A DNA stretch of 64,000 nucleotides. Source: Oceanobacillus oncorhynchi (GTDB taxonomy: Bacteria > Bacillota > Bacilli > Bacillales > Amphibacillaceae). The notes under the pieces are model-generated. The model did not search any database. It saw nothing but the letters and a program-made list of their open reading frames with translations, and was not told the origin of the DNA. Location: NCBI RefSeq assembly GCF_000821065.1, contig NZ_CDGG01000001.1:1922001-1986000 (forward strand), read 5' to 3'. How positions within the stretch are numbered: the first letter of the stretch is position 1; each line of letters opens with the position of its first letter. This document shows positions 1 through 7,714 of the stretch, one piece after another. Position numbers and translations under genes: made by a program.

Positions 1-782
1 GTTTAGATGTAGCTGATGAGCTCCCGGATGAATTTATTGCCGGCATCCGTCATAAGCTGGAACAATATCCAGAAAAAGTGCTGATTGGCGAGGTTTGGGA
101 GGACGCATCAAATAAGATTTCTTATGACGAACGCAGGCAATATATCCTGGGAAATCATTTGCATGGTGTAATGAACTATCCGTTCCGAAACACGGTCTTA
201 GATCTGCTGCAATTAGAAAAAACGCCAAAAGAGCTCTGTCAGCGATTAACGCAGCTTCACGAAAATTATCCCAAAGATATTCTTTTTAATAATTTAAATA
301 ATATCGGGACACATGATACGAAACGAATCTATACATTTCTTGGAGAGGATAAGGCAAGGCTGAAGCTTGCGCTGAGCTTTTTATTGATTGCTCCGGGAAT
401 TCCTTGTATTTATTATGGGGATGAAGCTGGTGTGACAGGAGAACAGGACCCCGATAACCGTAAATTCTTCCCATGGGAGGATATCGACCAGGATATTTTC
501 AAGCATTGTCAAAGGTGGATTACGGAAAGAAAACAAAACAGTACGTTAAAATACGGTGATTTTGTTCTTTTTCATACCGATGATATGTTAGGAATGCTTC
601 GTTTTACAGATGAGGAATATACCATTTATATGATTAATCCGCATGATGAAGAAAAGACCTGTCATGCTGATAAGCTTCATTTCTTGCGGAAAGTACCATT
701 AACCGAGGAAGTGATAAAGGGTATTTTGAAGGATGTCACGATAGACGGAAAAAGTGATTTCTTTGTAACAGGAAAAATATAG
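1..782 (+). CDS. GH13 alpha-glycosidase (alpha-amylase family), C-terminal part
   Basis: The reading frame is open from base 3, so the 5' end lies outside the window. The visible 259 residues begin with LDVADELPDEF, which carries the catalytic nucleophile Asp region of GH13, followed by GEVWE with the acid/base Glu and then a GTHDTKR motif with the third catalytic Asp. APGIPCIYYGDEAG is the usual GH13 end-of-barrel motif. The order and spacing fit a neopullulanase/cyclomaltodextrinase-like or alpha-glucosidase-like cytoplasmic enzyme that hydrolyses alpha-glucans or maltodextrins. The C-terminal beta domain is short. A bidirectional terminator follows directly. Family assignment is firm; exact substrate cannot be told from this fragment. 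Confidence 0.9.
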   Translation, partial: LDVADELPDEFIAGIRHKLEQYPEKVLIGEVWEDASNKISYDERRQYILGNHLHGVMNYPFRNTVLDLLQLEKTPKELCQRLTQLHENYPKDILFNNLNNIGTHDTKRIYTFLGEDKARLKLALSFLLIAPGIPCIYYGDEAGVTGEQDPDNRKFFPWEDIDQDIFKHCQRWITERKQNSTLKYGDFVLFHTDDMLGMLRFTDEEYTIYMINPHDEEKTCHADKLHFLRKVPLTEEVIKGILKDVTIDGKSDFFVTGKI

Positions 783-795
783 TTGTGTATTTAAT

Positions 796-837
796 AAAAG
801 CAGGCTGTCTCGATTCATCTCGATACAGCCTGCTTTT
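796..837. terminator. bidirectional Rho-independent terminator
   Basis: AAAAGCAGGCTGT and ACAGCCTGCTTTT form a 13-bp stem flanked by A and T runs. It lies between the convergent GH13 gene and the first lipoprotein gene and can serve both. Confidence 0.85.
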
Positions 838-844
838 AAAGTTA

Positions 845-1306
845 TTAATCTACCTTTTCAAAGCCTTGTTCTTCCAAGGTTTCTACCGCATCATCCAAAT
901 TTAAATTCCCTTCTTCATTTTCTAGCAGTTCATCAAGCCCCGGCAGCTCTGAAATATCTACCACGGCGAAATCAATGGTAATTGTTTCAGTGAAATGATC
1001 TTCTTCAAAAGCGAGGCTATATTCCAGCCCCTCAATCCCTTGTAATGGTTCAGCAGAAGGGACAAGAAGCGCCTCTGCATCCTCTTTTGATTCAATGCCT
1101 CGGATACTATCATAAGAGGTGATGCTCTGACTGGATTGTTCAATGATTTCTCCATCATCAGCTACAAAGGTTGTTTCGATCGAATTATTGTCTTCCTCTA
1201 ATTTATATGTTACGGTTTCCTGTTCGGAGCTGCAGGCAGCCAAGGTGAGAAAGGAAATCAACAAGACGAAAAAACCGGTCATTTTAAAGTTATTATTCTG
1301 TATCAT
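845..1306 (-). CDS. YehR-like (DUF1307) lipoprotein, copy 1
   Basis: 153 residues with a signal peptide and lipobox LAAC (Cys near residue 25), so it is predicted to be a lipid-anchored protein on the outer face of the membrane. The pattern of the mature part (ETVTYKLEEDN, then SKEDAEALL, then a C-terminal EEQGFEKV) matches the YehR/DUF1307 lipoproteins, whose function is unknown to me. It is the most divergent of three tandem paralogues (with 1919-2395 and 2502-2975). Its predicted promoter at 1800-1828 is separated from the gene by an inserted element at 1336-1788, so expression may be altered. Acidic composition resembles its neighbours. Confidence 0.75.
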   Translation of the reverse strand: MIQNNNFKMTGFFVLLISFLTLAACSSEQETVTYKLEEDNNSIETTFVADDGEIIEQSSQSITSYDSIRGIESKEDAEALLVPSAEPLQGIEGLEYSLAFEEDHFTETITIDFAVVDISELPGLDELLENEEGNLNLDDAVETLEEQGFEKVD

Positions 1307-1335
1307 CTTTGTTTCTCCTATTCTTATGTAATTAA

Positions 1336-1788
1336 CTCAACTTTCGCACATTAAAAGTAACTTTATCTCTATAGAAACAGGAGTCAATCGTTCCTTCGAT
1401 AACACCCCTGACAAAGAACAGAAGGTGAAGTGTAAAGCACCGCTGCGGAAAAACACTACGCTTTCCATGGGCTTGCGCTCAGCCTCCTTTAAAGAAGACT
1501 TGCTGATTGGCAAGCCGTCAGGCGCAGACAGAAGCAAAGTCGCACTTATGCCCTGCGGGTAGAAAAAAGAAGTTCGCTTTTTTCTGCGGGGTCTTCCCAC
1601 TGGGACTGCGATTACTCGCCCCACCGAAGAACATTGCGCTTTCCCATAGGAGTCTCCGTGTTTTTCCTCCGCTAGTAGGATATTCTGTACATGGAAAACA
1701 CCTCACCAAAATGCAAGCATGGTAATGAAGAACATGTTCATCTTGGAATATAAGATATATTTGCTTATTCTTAGGTGCGAAAGTTGAG
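1336..1788. mobile_element. non-autonomous IS4-family-type element (MITE-like), 453 bp
   Basis: Ends are the inverted repeat CTCAACTTTCGCAC, identical to the ends of the complete IS4-family element at 45710-47239. The right ends agree for 17 bp (CTCAACTTTCGCACCTA). It is flanked by a perfect 7-bp direct repeat TAATTAA (1329-1335 and 1789-1795). It holds no transposase; the interior carries a copy of a dispersed repeat (about 1440-1675). Short open frames inside are not credible genes. It lies between the promoter at 1800-1828 and the lipoprotein gene at 845-1306. Confidence 0.88.
1440..1675 (-). repeat. dispersed repeat, copy A (inside the MITE-like element)
   Basis: Reading the minus strand, it begins AGCGGAGGAAAAACACGGAG and ends AAAGCGTAGTGTTTTTCCGC. 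The same blocks occur in the repeat split by the group II intron (53384-53411 plus 55359-55461). Shared internal blocks are a CCCCGCAGAAAAAAGCGAAC-type segment and a GAGGAGGCTGAGC-type segment; copy A has additional sequence in the middle. It does not code for a recognisable protein. Confidence 0.7.
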
Positions 1789-1799
1789 TAATTAAGCTA

Positions 1800-1828
1800 A
1801 TCGTATCGAATTAGAATAGGAAAGTCAA
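1800..1828 (-). promoter_or_regulatory. sigma-A-type promoter of lipoprotein copy 1
   Basis: On the minus strand TTGACT, 17 bp, TACGAT. The same boxes and similar spacer end (TAATTCG) occur before the two paralogues (2435-2463 and 3012-3040), which supports it. It is upstream of the inserted element, so the element is transcribed as part of the leader. Confidence 0.7.
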
Positions 1829-1879
1829 AATCGAAATTCGTGAATAATAGACTAGTAAAAATAGTGGAAAGATAAAAAT

Positions 1880-1909
1880 AAAGCCGTATCTGCGCTCAGA
1901 TACGGCTTT
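1880..1909 (-). terminator. terminator of lipoprotein copy 2
   Basis: AAAGCCGTATCTG / CAGATACGGCTTT, a perfect 13-bp stem with a 4-base loop, ten bases beyond the stop codon of 1919-2395. Confidence 0.85.
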
Positions 1910-1918
1910 ACTTTCTTC

Positions 1919-2395
1919 CTATTCTTCTTCTACTACTTCTAAACCGTTATCTTCCAATTCGCTGACCATTTTTTCTAAGCTTAAATCTTCCTCATCAAAA
2001 GCATCTTCATCGATACCGAAGCCAAGCGTGTTCAGTTCTTCTGGGCCAGCTGTTGTCAGATCGATATTGATGGCTACCACAATTTCTTCTTCTTCATAAG
2101 TAAGTTCAACCTCTACACCATCTGCTTCATTTGCATCCTCAAATTCGGATTGAAGCATCTCATCCATAGACTCTGCTTCTTCCTTTGACTCGACTCCGAT
2201 TAAGGCATATGGTATGGTCATTTCAGCTGCCATGGATTGAACTTCATCGCCCTTTGCCTCTAATGTAATTTCCTGCTGCTGCCCCATTTCTTCTCCTTGA
2301 AGCGTTACCGTTTCGTTAGATCCGCATGCTGCCAATCCAAAAATAGCAATCAATAAAACTAATAGTCCAGTAATTCTGAAATTTTTCTTTTTCAT
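1919..2395 (-). CDS. YehR-like (DUF1307) lipoprotein, copy 2
   Basis: 158 residues starting MKKKNFRITG. This start is preferred because AGGAG lies 11 bases upstream; ATG codons further upstream add non-signal sequence. Signal peptide with lipobox LAAC followed by GSNETVTLQGEE. The mature part has the SKEEAESMDE and C-terminal LEDNGLEVVEEE segments also seen in copy 3, with which it aligns over the whole length. Predicted surface lipoprotein of unknown role. It has its own promoter (2435-2463) and terminator, so the three copies are separate transcription units that duplicated together with their signals. Confidence 0.75.
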   Translation of the reverse strand: MKKKNFRITGLLVLLIAIFGLAACGSNETVTLQGEEMGQQQEITLEAKGDEVQSMAAEMTIPYALIGVESKEEAESMDEMLQSEFEDANEADGVEVELTYEEEEIVVAINIDLTTAGPEELNTLGFGIDEDAFDEEDLSLEKMVSELEDNGLEVVEEE

Positions 2396-2434
2396 CTGTG
2401 TCATTGCTCCTATCCATTTTTTAATACAGTTGCC

Positions 2435-2463
2435 ATCGTACCGAATTAAACGATTAAAGTCAA
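2435..2463 (-). promoter_or_regulatory. promoter of lipoprotein copy 2
   Basis: Minus-strand TTGACT, 17 bp, TACGAT; the same layout as the promoters at 1800-1828 and 3012-3040. Confidence 0.7.
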
Positions 2464-2466
2464 ACG

Positions 2467-2492
2467 AAAACCGTACCTCCGGGTACGGTTTT
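2467..2492 (-). terminator. terminator of lipoprotein copy 3
   Basis: AAAACCGTACC / GGTACGGTTTT with a 4-base loop, just beyond the stop codon of 2502-2975. Confidence 0.85.
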
Positions 2493-2501
2493 ACTCTCAA
2501 A

Positions 2502-2975
2502 CTATTCTTCTACTACTTCAAATCCTTGCTCTTCAAAATCGCTCACTGTTTCTTCCAGACTAATATACTCATCGTCTCCAGTGTCTGGGAAACTAGCGCC
2601 AGGAATACTGTTGATTTCTTCAATATCGGCAACAGTTAAATCAACAGAAATTGTTTGAGTTAATTCTTCTTCACCATAATCCAAATCAAATTCGATGCCA
2701 TCGATATCCTCAAATGGTTCAAATTCTGAACGGAAAAGCTCATCCATCGATTCTGCTTCTTCCTGTGAAGCGGCACCTACCATAGAATAAGGAATGTTAG
2801 CTTTAACCGTTTGTTTTGTCATTTCATCATCTTTTGCATCCATGGTTACTTCCATGGTCATTCCCATTTGTTCCCCTTGAAGTGTTACTGTTTCTTCGTT
2901 CCCGCAAGCCATTAGTCCAGCTATAGCAATAAATAAAAATAATAATCCGGTAATTCTAAAAATTCTTTTTTTCAT
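2502..2975 (-). CDS. YehR-like (DUF1307) lipoprotein, copy 3
   Basis: 157 residues, start MKKRIFRITG, lipobox MAC within GLMACGNEETVTLQGE. The central SQEEAESMDELFRSEFE and C-terminal DFEEQGFEVVEE segments match copy 2 closely and copy 1 more loosely. Predicted membrane-anchored lipoprotein; the family has no assigned function that I know. GGGG about 12 bases upstream is a weak ribosome site. It has its own promoter (3012-3040) and terminator (2467-2492). Confidence 0.75.
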   Translation of the reverse strand: MKKRIFRITGLLFLFIAIAGLMACGNEETVTLQGEQMGMTMEVTMDAKDDEMTKQTVKANIPYSMVGAASQEEAESMDELFRSEFEPFEDIDGIEFDLDYGEEELTQTISVDLTVADIEEINSIPGASFPDTGDDEYISLEETVSDFEEQGFEVVEE

Positions 2976-3352
2976 TATGAAATTTGCCCCAATCTATTTA
3001 TTTGTAAAATTAGCGTACCGAATTAAACAGTCAAAGTCAAAGCAAATTGGATAAAAAATAAAGAATTAGACTATTATCCTGCGCTTGAAGTAGGTTTTAT
3101 TTGCTTTTTTTGGATGTTCATTATGAAATTTGGTTTGTTTTGGATATTACTGGATTTAGCGGTTTAGAGGCTGGGATAAGCTTTACTTTATCATGAACTA
3201 TTTTCAGTGAAACTTCCGTCAAAGGAGGTTCGTTTTATTAAGCTATTGTAAGTTCCTTTAATGAAAAATGAAGTATTGGTATTGGTTTGGTAAATTTCCC
3301 GATTTCATGAAAAAGATATGTTTTAATGTACTTGAATGAAGGGAGGAAAAGA
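2976..3352. other. intergenic region between divergent lipoprotein and ugp genes
   Basis: It holds the copy 3 promoter at its left end. Further right is AT-rich sequence with a TAAGCTTTACTTTATC segment near 3177 that resembles the flank of the short hairpin repeats at 10511 and 12975. I see no Pho-box array or gene here, although phosphate control of ugp would be expected by analogy. Confidence 0.4.
3012..3040 (-). promoter_or_regulatory. promoter of lipoprotein copy 3
   Basis: Minus-strand TTGACT, 17 bp, TACGCT, matching the promoters of the other two copies. Confidence 0.65.
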
Positions 3353-4468
3353 ATGAGTTATATCGAGTTAAAAGATATCACGAAGTCGTATCATGCGGGA
3401 AATAACATATTAGAGCAAATCAACTTAACAATCGAGAAGGGGGAATTCTTTGTATTGGTAGGGCCCTCCGGATCTGGGAAAAGTACCTTGCTGCGGATGA
3501 TTGCCGGACTGGAGGATATTACAGACGGCGTATTGAAAATGAATGAAAAAGTAGTCAATCACCTGCAGCCGAAAGACAGAAATCTTTCGATGGTTTTTCA
3601 AAATTATGCTTTATATCCGCATTTATCGGTCGAACAAAATATCCTGTTTGGTTTGAAGGCGAAAAAGGTTTCTAAAGCGGAACAGCAGAAAAGGCTGAAG
3701 GAAACAGCAGAAATGATGGGATTATCGGAGCTTTTAGACAGGAAGCCGCGTCAGCTTTCAGGAGGACAGCGACAGCGAGTTGCTTTGGCCAGGTCGGTTG
3801 TCAGTGAAGCGCCGCTTTGTTTAATGGATGAGCCGCTATCTAATTTAGACGCTAAATTGCGTGCGCAGATGCGTGTGGAAATTAGAAGGCTGCAGAAGCA
3901 ATTAGGCTTAACCTTGATTTATGTAACACATGATCAGGTCGAAGCGATGACGATGGGAGACCGGATTATGGTTTTAAATGATGGAGAAATCCAACAGGTA
4001 GGTAAACCAATTACATTATATAATGAACCGGCCAATTTATTTGTCGCTTCTTTTATCGGTTCTCCCAAAATGAATATGGGAAAAACGGAAATAAAGGATG
4101 TCTCGAATTTTCTTGTGAACAAGACACTGTCCTTTTCGGCAGATGTCAGGATGCAGAAGGCGTTTCAGGTACATAAAAACATCATCGCAGGAATAAGACC
4201 GGAGCATATCCAGCCGGCAATCCATCAGGAAGCAACGCATTCTTTAGAAGTGATTCATGTAGAGCAGTTAGGGAATGAGACATCGCTCGCTTTGGATGTC
4301 GGCGGCGAATTATGGACAGCAAAATGGCCGGGGCAATGGGATATCACAGCAGGTAACCAGCTGGAGGTGTATATATCGACAGAGCACCTGAGTTTTTTTG
4401 ATGCACAGACGGAAGCATTAATTCGTCCAGCTTCCTTCAGCGGGCATGGGGAGGTTCAGGCGATATGA
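3353..4468 (+). CDS. ugpC: carbohydrate/glycerol-3-phosphate ABC transporter ATPase (UgpC/MsmK type)
   Basis: 371 residues from MSYIELKDITKSY; this start has GGGAGG 7 bases upstream, better than the ATG nine codons earlier. Walker A GPSGSGKST, signature LSGGQRQRVALARS and Walker B LCLMDEPLSNLD are intact, followed by the H-loop YVTHDQ and a C-terminal OB-fold regulatory domain. It drives import through the permeases encoded directly downstream (4-bp ATGA overlap with 4465-5403). The context with a UgpB-like binding protein and two glycerophosphodiesterases points to sn-glycerol-3-phosphate or glycerophosphodiesters. ATPases of this type are often shared between several sugar importers, and the alpha-galactoside transporter at 26785-30001 lacks one. 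Confidence 0.93.
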   Translation: MSYIELKDITKSYHAGNNILEQINLTIEKGEFFVLVGPSGSGKSTLLRMIAGLEDITDGVLKMNEKVVNHLQPKDRNLSMVFQNYALYPHLSVEQNILFGLKAKKVSKAEQQKRLKETAEMMGLSELLDRKPRQLSGGQRQRVALARSVVSEAPLCLMDEPLSNLDAKLRAQMRVEIRRLQKQLGLTLIYVTHDQVEAMTMGDRIMVLNDGEIQQVGKPITLYNEPANLFVASFIGSPKMNMGKTEIKDVSNFLVNKTLSFSADVRMQKAFQVHKNIIAGIRPEHIQPAIHQEATHSLEVIHVEQLGNETSLALDVGGELWTAKWPGQWDITAGNQLEVYISTEHLSFFDAQTEALIRPASFSGHGEVQAI

Positions 4469-5403
4469 CGAATATGACTGCGGTCATTACACAAGAGGAC
4501 CAAGCTTTATTTGTGCGGACGAAGCGGAAACAGCGTTACAAGCAATTTATCAAAGGTATCCTATTTCTATTGCCATCCATTGCTCTTTTTTCTGTATTTT
4601 TATTCTATCCTTTGCTCCGGACAATTTATTTAAGCTTTTTCCTTACTGATGCGAGCGGGGCCACAACGGTATTTGTAGGATGGGATAACTTCGTGACATT
4701 ATTTCAATCAACTATTTTTCAGCAAAGCATCAAATCGACGTTTCTATTTGTTCTTTATACAGTGCCGCTGACCATTGTGATCAGTTTATTTCTAGCTATT
4801 ATTGCAAATGAAAAATTAAAAGGGATTGGCTTCTTTCGGACGATATTTTCCTCTACCATGGGAATCTCCGTAGCCGCGGCATCTGTATTCTGGCTGTACT
4901 TATTTCATCCGACAATCGGCTTTTTAAATATTATCATGGACACCTTTGGGCTGGAGAAGGTTGGCTGGCTGACAGACCCTTCCTGGGCACTGATTGCGGT
5001 AGCTGTGACAACCATATGGATGAATATCGGTTTTACCTTTTTGATATTGCTGGGCGGATTACAATCGATTGATAAATATCTTTATGAAAGTGCGGATGTG
5101 GATGGTGCAGGGTATTTTTATAAATTAAGAAGGATTACGATTCCCATGCTGTCACCAACCCTGTTCTTTGTTGTGACGGTAACAATTATCAATGCCTTTC
5201 AAACGTTTGGGCAGGTGGATATTTTAACGCAGGGCGGTCCGCAAAATGCAACCAATTTAATGGTCTACTCGATTTACCGGGAAGCCTTTACTAACTATCA
5301 ATTTGGCTCGGCGAGTGCGCAGGCAATCATTTTGTTTATTATCATTCTATTAATGACAATCATCCAATTTAAATTGGGAGAAAGGAAGGTTCATTATCAA
5401 TGA
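4465..5403 (+). CDS. ugpA: glycerol-3-phosphate ABC transporter permease UgpA
   Basis: 312 residues with six predicted membrane helices and the permease EAA loop (ESADVDGAGYFYKLRRITIP) about two thirds along, the site that contacts the ATPase. Binding-protein-dependent transport inner membrane component of the MalF/UgpA type. It overlaps ugpC and ugpE by 4 bp on each side, so translation is coupled and subunits are made together. Substrate assignment rests on gene order ugpC-A-E-B and the following diesterases. Confidence 0.9.
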   Translation: MTNMTAVITQEDQALFVRTKRKQRYKQFIKGILFLLPSIALFSVFLFYPLLRTIYLSFFLTDASGATTVFVGWDNFVTLFQSTIFQQSIKSTFLFVLYTVPLTIVISLFLAIIANEKLKGIGFFRTIFSSTMGISVAAASVFWLYLFHPTIGFLNIIMDTFGLEKVGWLTDPSWALIAVAVTTIWMNIGFTFLILLGGLQSIDKYLYESADVDGAGYFYKLRRITIPMLSPTLFFVVTVTIINAFQTFGQVDILTQGGPQNATNLMVYSIYREAFTNYQFGSASAQAIILFIIILLMTIIQFKLGERKVHYQ

Positions 5404-6215
5404 GAATTCCTTTCGGACGAAAAATTGTAACCTATCTTTTATTGATTGCTGCAGCATTTCTTGTTTTCACACCGACGATGATGGCTGTTGTCATGAGCTT
5501 TATGACAAATCAGGATATTATGACGGGAAGCTTGCCTTCTGCTTTTTCACTCGATAACTATCGTCGGGCATTTGAACAATTTCCGCTGCTGCATTATGTC
5601 ATCAACAGCTTTTTAGTTTCGATTGCCATCATGATTGGCCAGCTGATTTTAGCCAGCTTAGCAGCGTACGCCTTTGTTTTTTTAGAATTTAAAGGCCGGG
5701 ATTTCTTGTTTTATCTTTTTATCGCAACGATGATGGTGCCATTTGAAGCTTCGATTATTCCAAACTTCCATACGATTCGCGACCTTGGCTGGATTGATCA
5801 ATATACCGGACTGACGATTCCATTCTTTGCGATGGCTTTTGGAACATTCTTGTTACGGCAGAATTTCAAACAAATTCCTAAGGAACTGCGCGAAGCAAGT
5901 CAGATTGCCGGTATGGGAGATGTGAAGTTTTATTTGAAAGTGGTCCTGCCGGTAGCGAAAACAAGCCTGATCACCTTAGGCGTGTATGGCTTTTTAACGT
6001 CCTGGAATATGTATCTGTGGCCGCTGTTAGCTACAACCAATGATAATGTCAGAACCGTACAGATTGGTCTGCGCCAATTACAATCACAAGAGCAGATGAA
6101 CGATTGGGGAGTGATTATGGCGGGAGCGGTCATTGTCATTATTCCAACATTGATTTTATTATTTTTAGGACAGAAGAAGTTGCAGCGTGGTTTAACAGAG
6201 GGAGCGCTAAAATAA
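5400..6215 (+). CDS. ugpE: glycerol-3-phosphate ABC transporter permease UgpE
   Basis: 271 residues, six helices, MalG/UgpE type. The EAA loop is REASQIAGMGDVKFYLKVVLP. N-terminal helix, the TM domain PF00528 region from about residue 70, and a final helix before LGQKKLQRGLTEGALK, the common C-terminus of this subfamily. Forms the heterodimeric channel with UgpA. 28 bases separate it from ugpB. Confidence 0.9.
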   Translation: MRIPFGRKIVTYLLLIAAAFLVFTPTMMAVVMSFMTNQDIMTGSLPSAFSLDNYRRAFEQFPLLHYVINSFLVSIAIMIGQLILASLAAYAFVFLEFKGRDFLFYLFIATMMVPFEASIIPNFHTIRDLGWIDQYTGLTIPFFAMAFGTFLLRQNFKQIPKELREASQIAGMGDVKFYLKVVLPVAKTSLITLGVYGFLTSWNMYLWPLLATTNDNVRTVQIGLRQLQSQEQMNDWGVIMAGAVIVIIPTLILLFLGQKKLQRGLTEGALK

Positions 6216-6243
6216 AAAAGAATGTGAAAAAGGAGTCGTTTTT

Positions 6244-7581
6244 TTGAAGAAAATGTTGTTATTCGTCGTTTTGAGTATGACTATTTTTATGGCAGCCTGC
6301 GGTTCCAATGATGCAGAAGGGTCTAGTGAAGCAACAGAAACAGAAGATGGCAAGCAAATCGTCACCTTTTGGCATGCAATGGGAGGTGCTTCACAAGAAG
6401 CGTTGGACAAAATTGTCGCATCCTACAATGAATCGCAGGATGAGGTAGAGGTCCGGGCGGAGTTTCAGGGAACCTATGATGAGGCATTAACGAAGTTTCA
6501 TAGTGTAGCTGGGACAGATAGTGCGCCGACGATGATTCAAGTATTTGAGATAGGCACGATGTCGATGGTAAACAGCGGTCATATTGAGCCGATTCAAAAG
6601 TTTATTGATGAGGACGGCTATGATATGGGGCATTTAGAAGAGAATATCGTTAACTATTATAAAATAGACGATCAATTCTATTCGATGCCATTTAATTCTT
6701 CGACGCCGGTGATGTTTTATAATAAAGATGCTTTTGAGGAAGCTGGTTTAGACCCGGAAAATCCGCCTCAGACATTTGAAGAGGTAGAAGCAGCTAGTAA
6801 AGCTATTGTCGAATCAAATCCTGAGATGAAAGGTTTTGCGCTTCAGGCGTATGGCTGGTTATTTGAACAATTATTGGCAAACCAAGGAGCATTATTATTG
6901 AATGAAGATAATGGACGTTCAGGAGTAGCAACAGAAATCGGCTTTACCGAAGAACAAGGAAAATCAATCTTTGAATGGGTAGAGCGGATGAATACAGATG
7001 GAACATTTGCAAACTATGGCACCAATGGCGATAATATGCTGGCTGGATTCTTAGCAGAAGATGTATCGATGTTTTTGCAATCCTCTGCTAATTCTCGTGA
7101 TTTAATCGATAATGCACCATTTGAGGTAGGCGTCGCGTTTTTACCGCATCCGGAAAATGTGGAACGGGAAGGTGTGGTTATCGGTGGAGCAAGTCTTTGG
7201 ATGAGTGAGGGCAAGGAGGAAGCAGAGCAAAAAGCAGCGTGGGATTTTATGAAGTACCTGCAATCGCCTGAAATTCAGGCACAGTGGCATACAGATACAG
7301 GCTATTTTGCCATTAATCCGGCAGCTTATGAAGAGGAGCTGGCTGTAGAAATGCATGAAGAAAACCCACAATTAAAGGTGACAGTGGAACAGCTGCAAGC
7401 AACCAACCCATCTTATGCAACACAGGGGGCTGTCATGGATATGATACCGGAAGAACGTAAGATTATTGAAACGGCATTGGAGAGCGTATTTAATGGCGGA
7501 GATGTAGATACCACGTATCAGACAGCAATCGAACAATTGAATGCAGCCATTGAAACAGCAAATAAAGCTCGTGGAGAGTAA
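6244..7581 (+). CDS. ugpB: glycerol-3-phosphate ABC transporter binding lipoprotein UgpB
   Basis: 445 residues. The start is TTG at 6244, with AAGGAG upstream. Signal peptide and lipobox MAAC, then a Ser/Glu-rich linker and a type 1 extracellular solute-binding domain (TFWHAMGGASQEALDKIV). WHAMGG near the start of the mature domain is typical of UgpB. It captures the substrate outside the membrane for UgpAE. In most operons of this type the binding protein is the last transporter gene, as here. A perfect hairpin follows at 7621-7667. Confidence 0.9.
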   Translation: MKKMLLFVVLSMTIFMAACGSNDAEGSSEATETEDGKQIVTFWHAMGGASQEALDKIVASYNESQDEVEVRAEFQGTYDEALTKFHSVAGTDSAPTMIQVFEIGTMSMVNSGHIEPIQKFIDEDGYDMGHLEENIVNYYKIDDQFYSMPFNSSTPVMFYNKDAFEEAGLDPENPPQTFEEVEAASKAIVESNPEMKGFALQAYGWLFEQLLANQGALLLNEDNGRSGVATEIGFTEEQGKSIFEWVERMNTDGTFANYGTNGDNMLAGFLAEDVSMFLQSSANSRDLIDNAPFEVGVAFLPHPENVEREGVVIGGASLWMSEGKEEAEQKAAWDFMKYLQSPEIQAQWHTDTGYFAINPAAYEEELAVEMHEENPQLKVTVEQLQATNPSYATQGAVMDMIPEERKIIETALESVFNGGDVDTTYQTAIEQLNAAIETANKARGE

Positions 7582-7620
7582 TAAGTAACAGAGGAAAGCA
7601 CGATGTAAGTAAGAGGTTCA

Positions 7621-7667
7621 TTCAGCGGAGGTTTTGGGCTGAACAGAAGCAGGGAACCTCCGCTGAA
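7621..7667. repeat. hairpin repeat between ugpB and ugpQ
   Basis: TTCAGCGGAGGTT and AACCTCCGCTGAA form a perfect 13-bp stem with a 21-base loop and no T run. Similar hairpins occur at 10511-10543 and 12975-13006. It may act as an mRNA stabiliser separating the abundant UgpB message from the diesterase, or may simply be a small repeat. Confidence 0.6.
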
Positions 7668-7714
7668 CAAAAGGATACTTCATGATAACAACTCAATTTT
7701 CAGGAGGGATTTTC

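Noticed and set aside
1337..1725. Open frames of 60-95 codons on both strands between the first and second lipoproteins
   Set aside because: They lie wholly in the repeat inside the MITE-like element, have no ribosome site and mirror each other on opposite strands.
3200..3352. PhoP-box array before ugpC
   Set aside because: I looked for repeated TTWACA blocks at 11-bp steps and did not find a convincing set.
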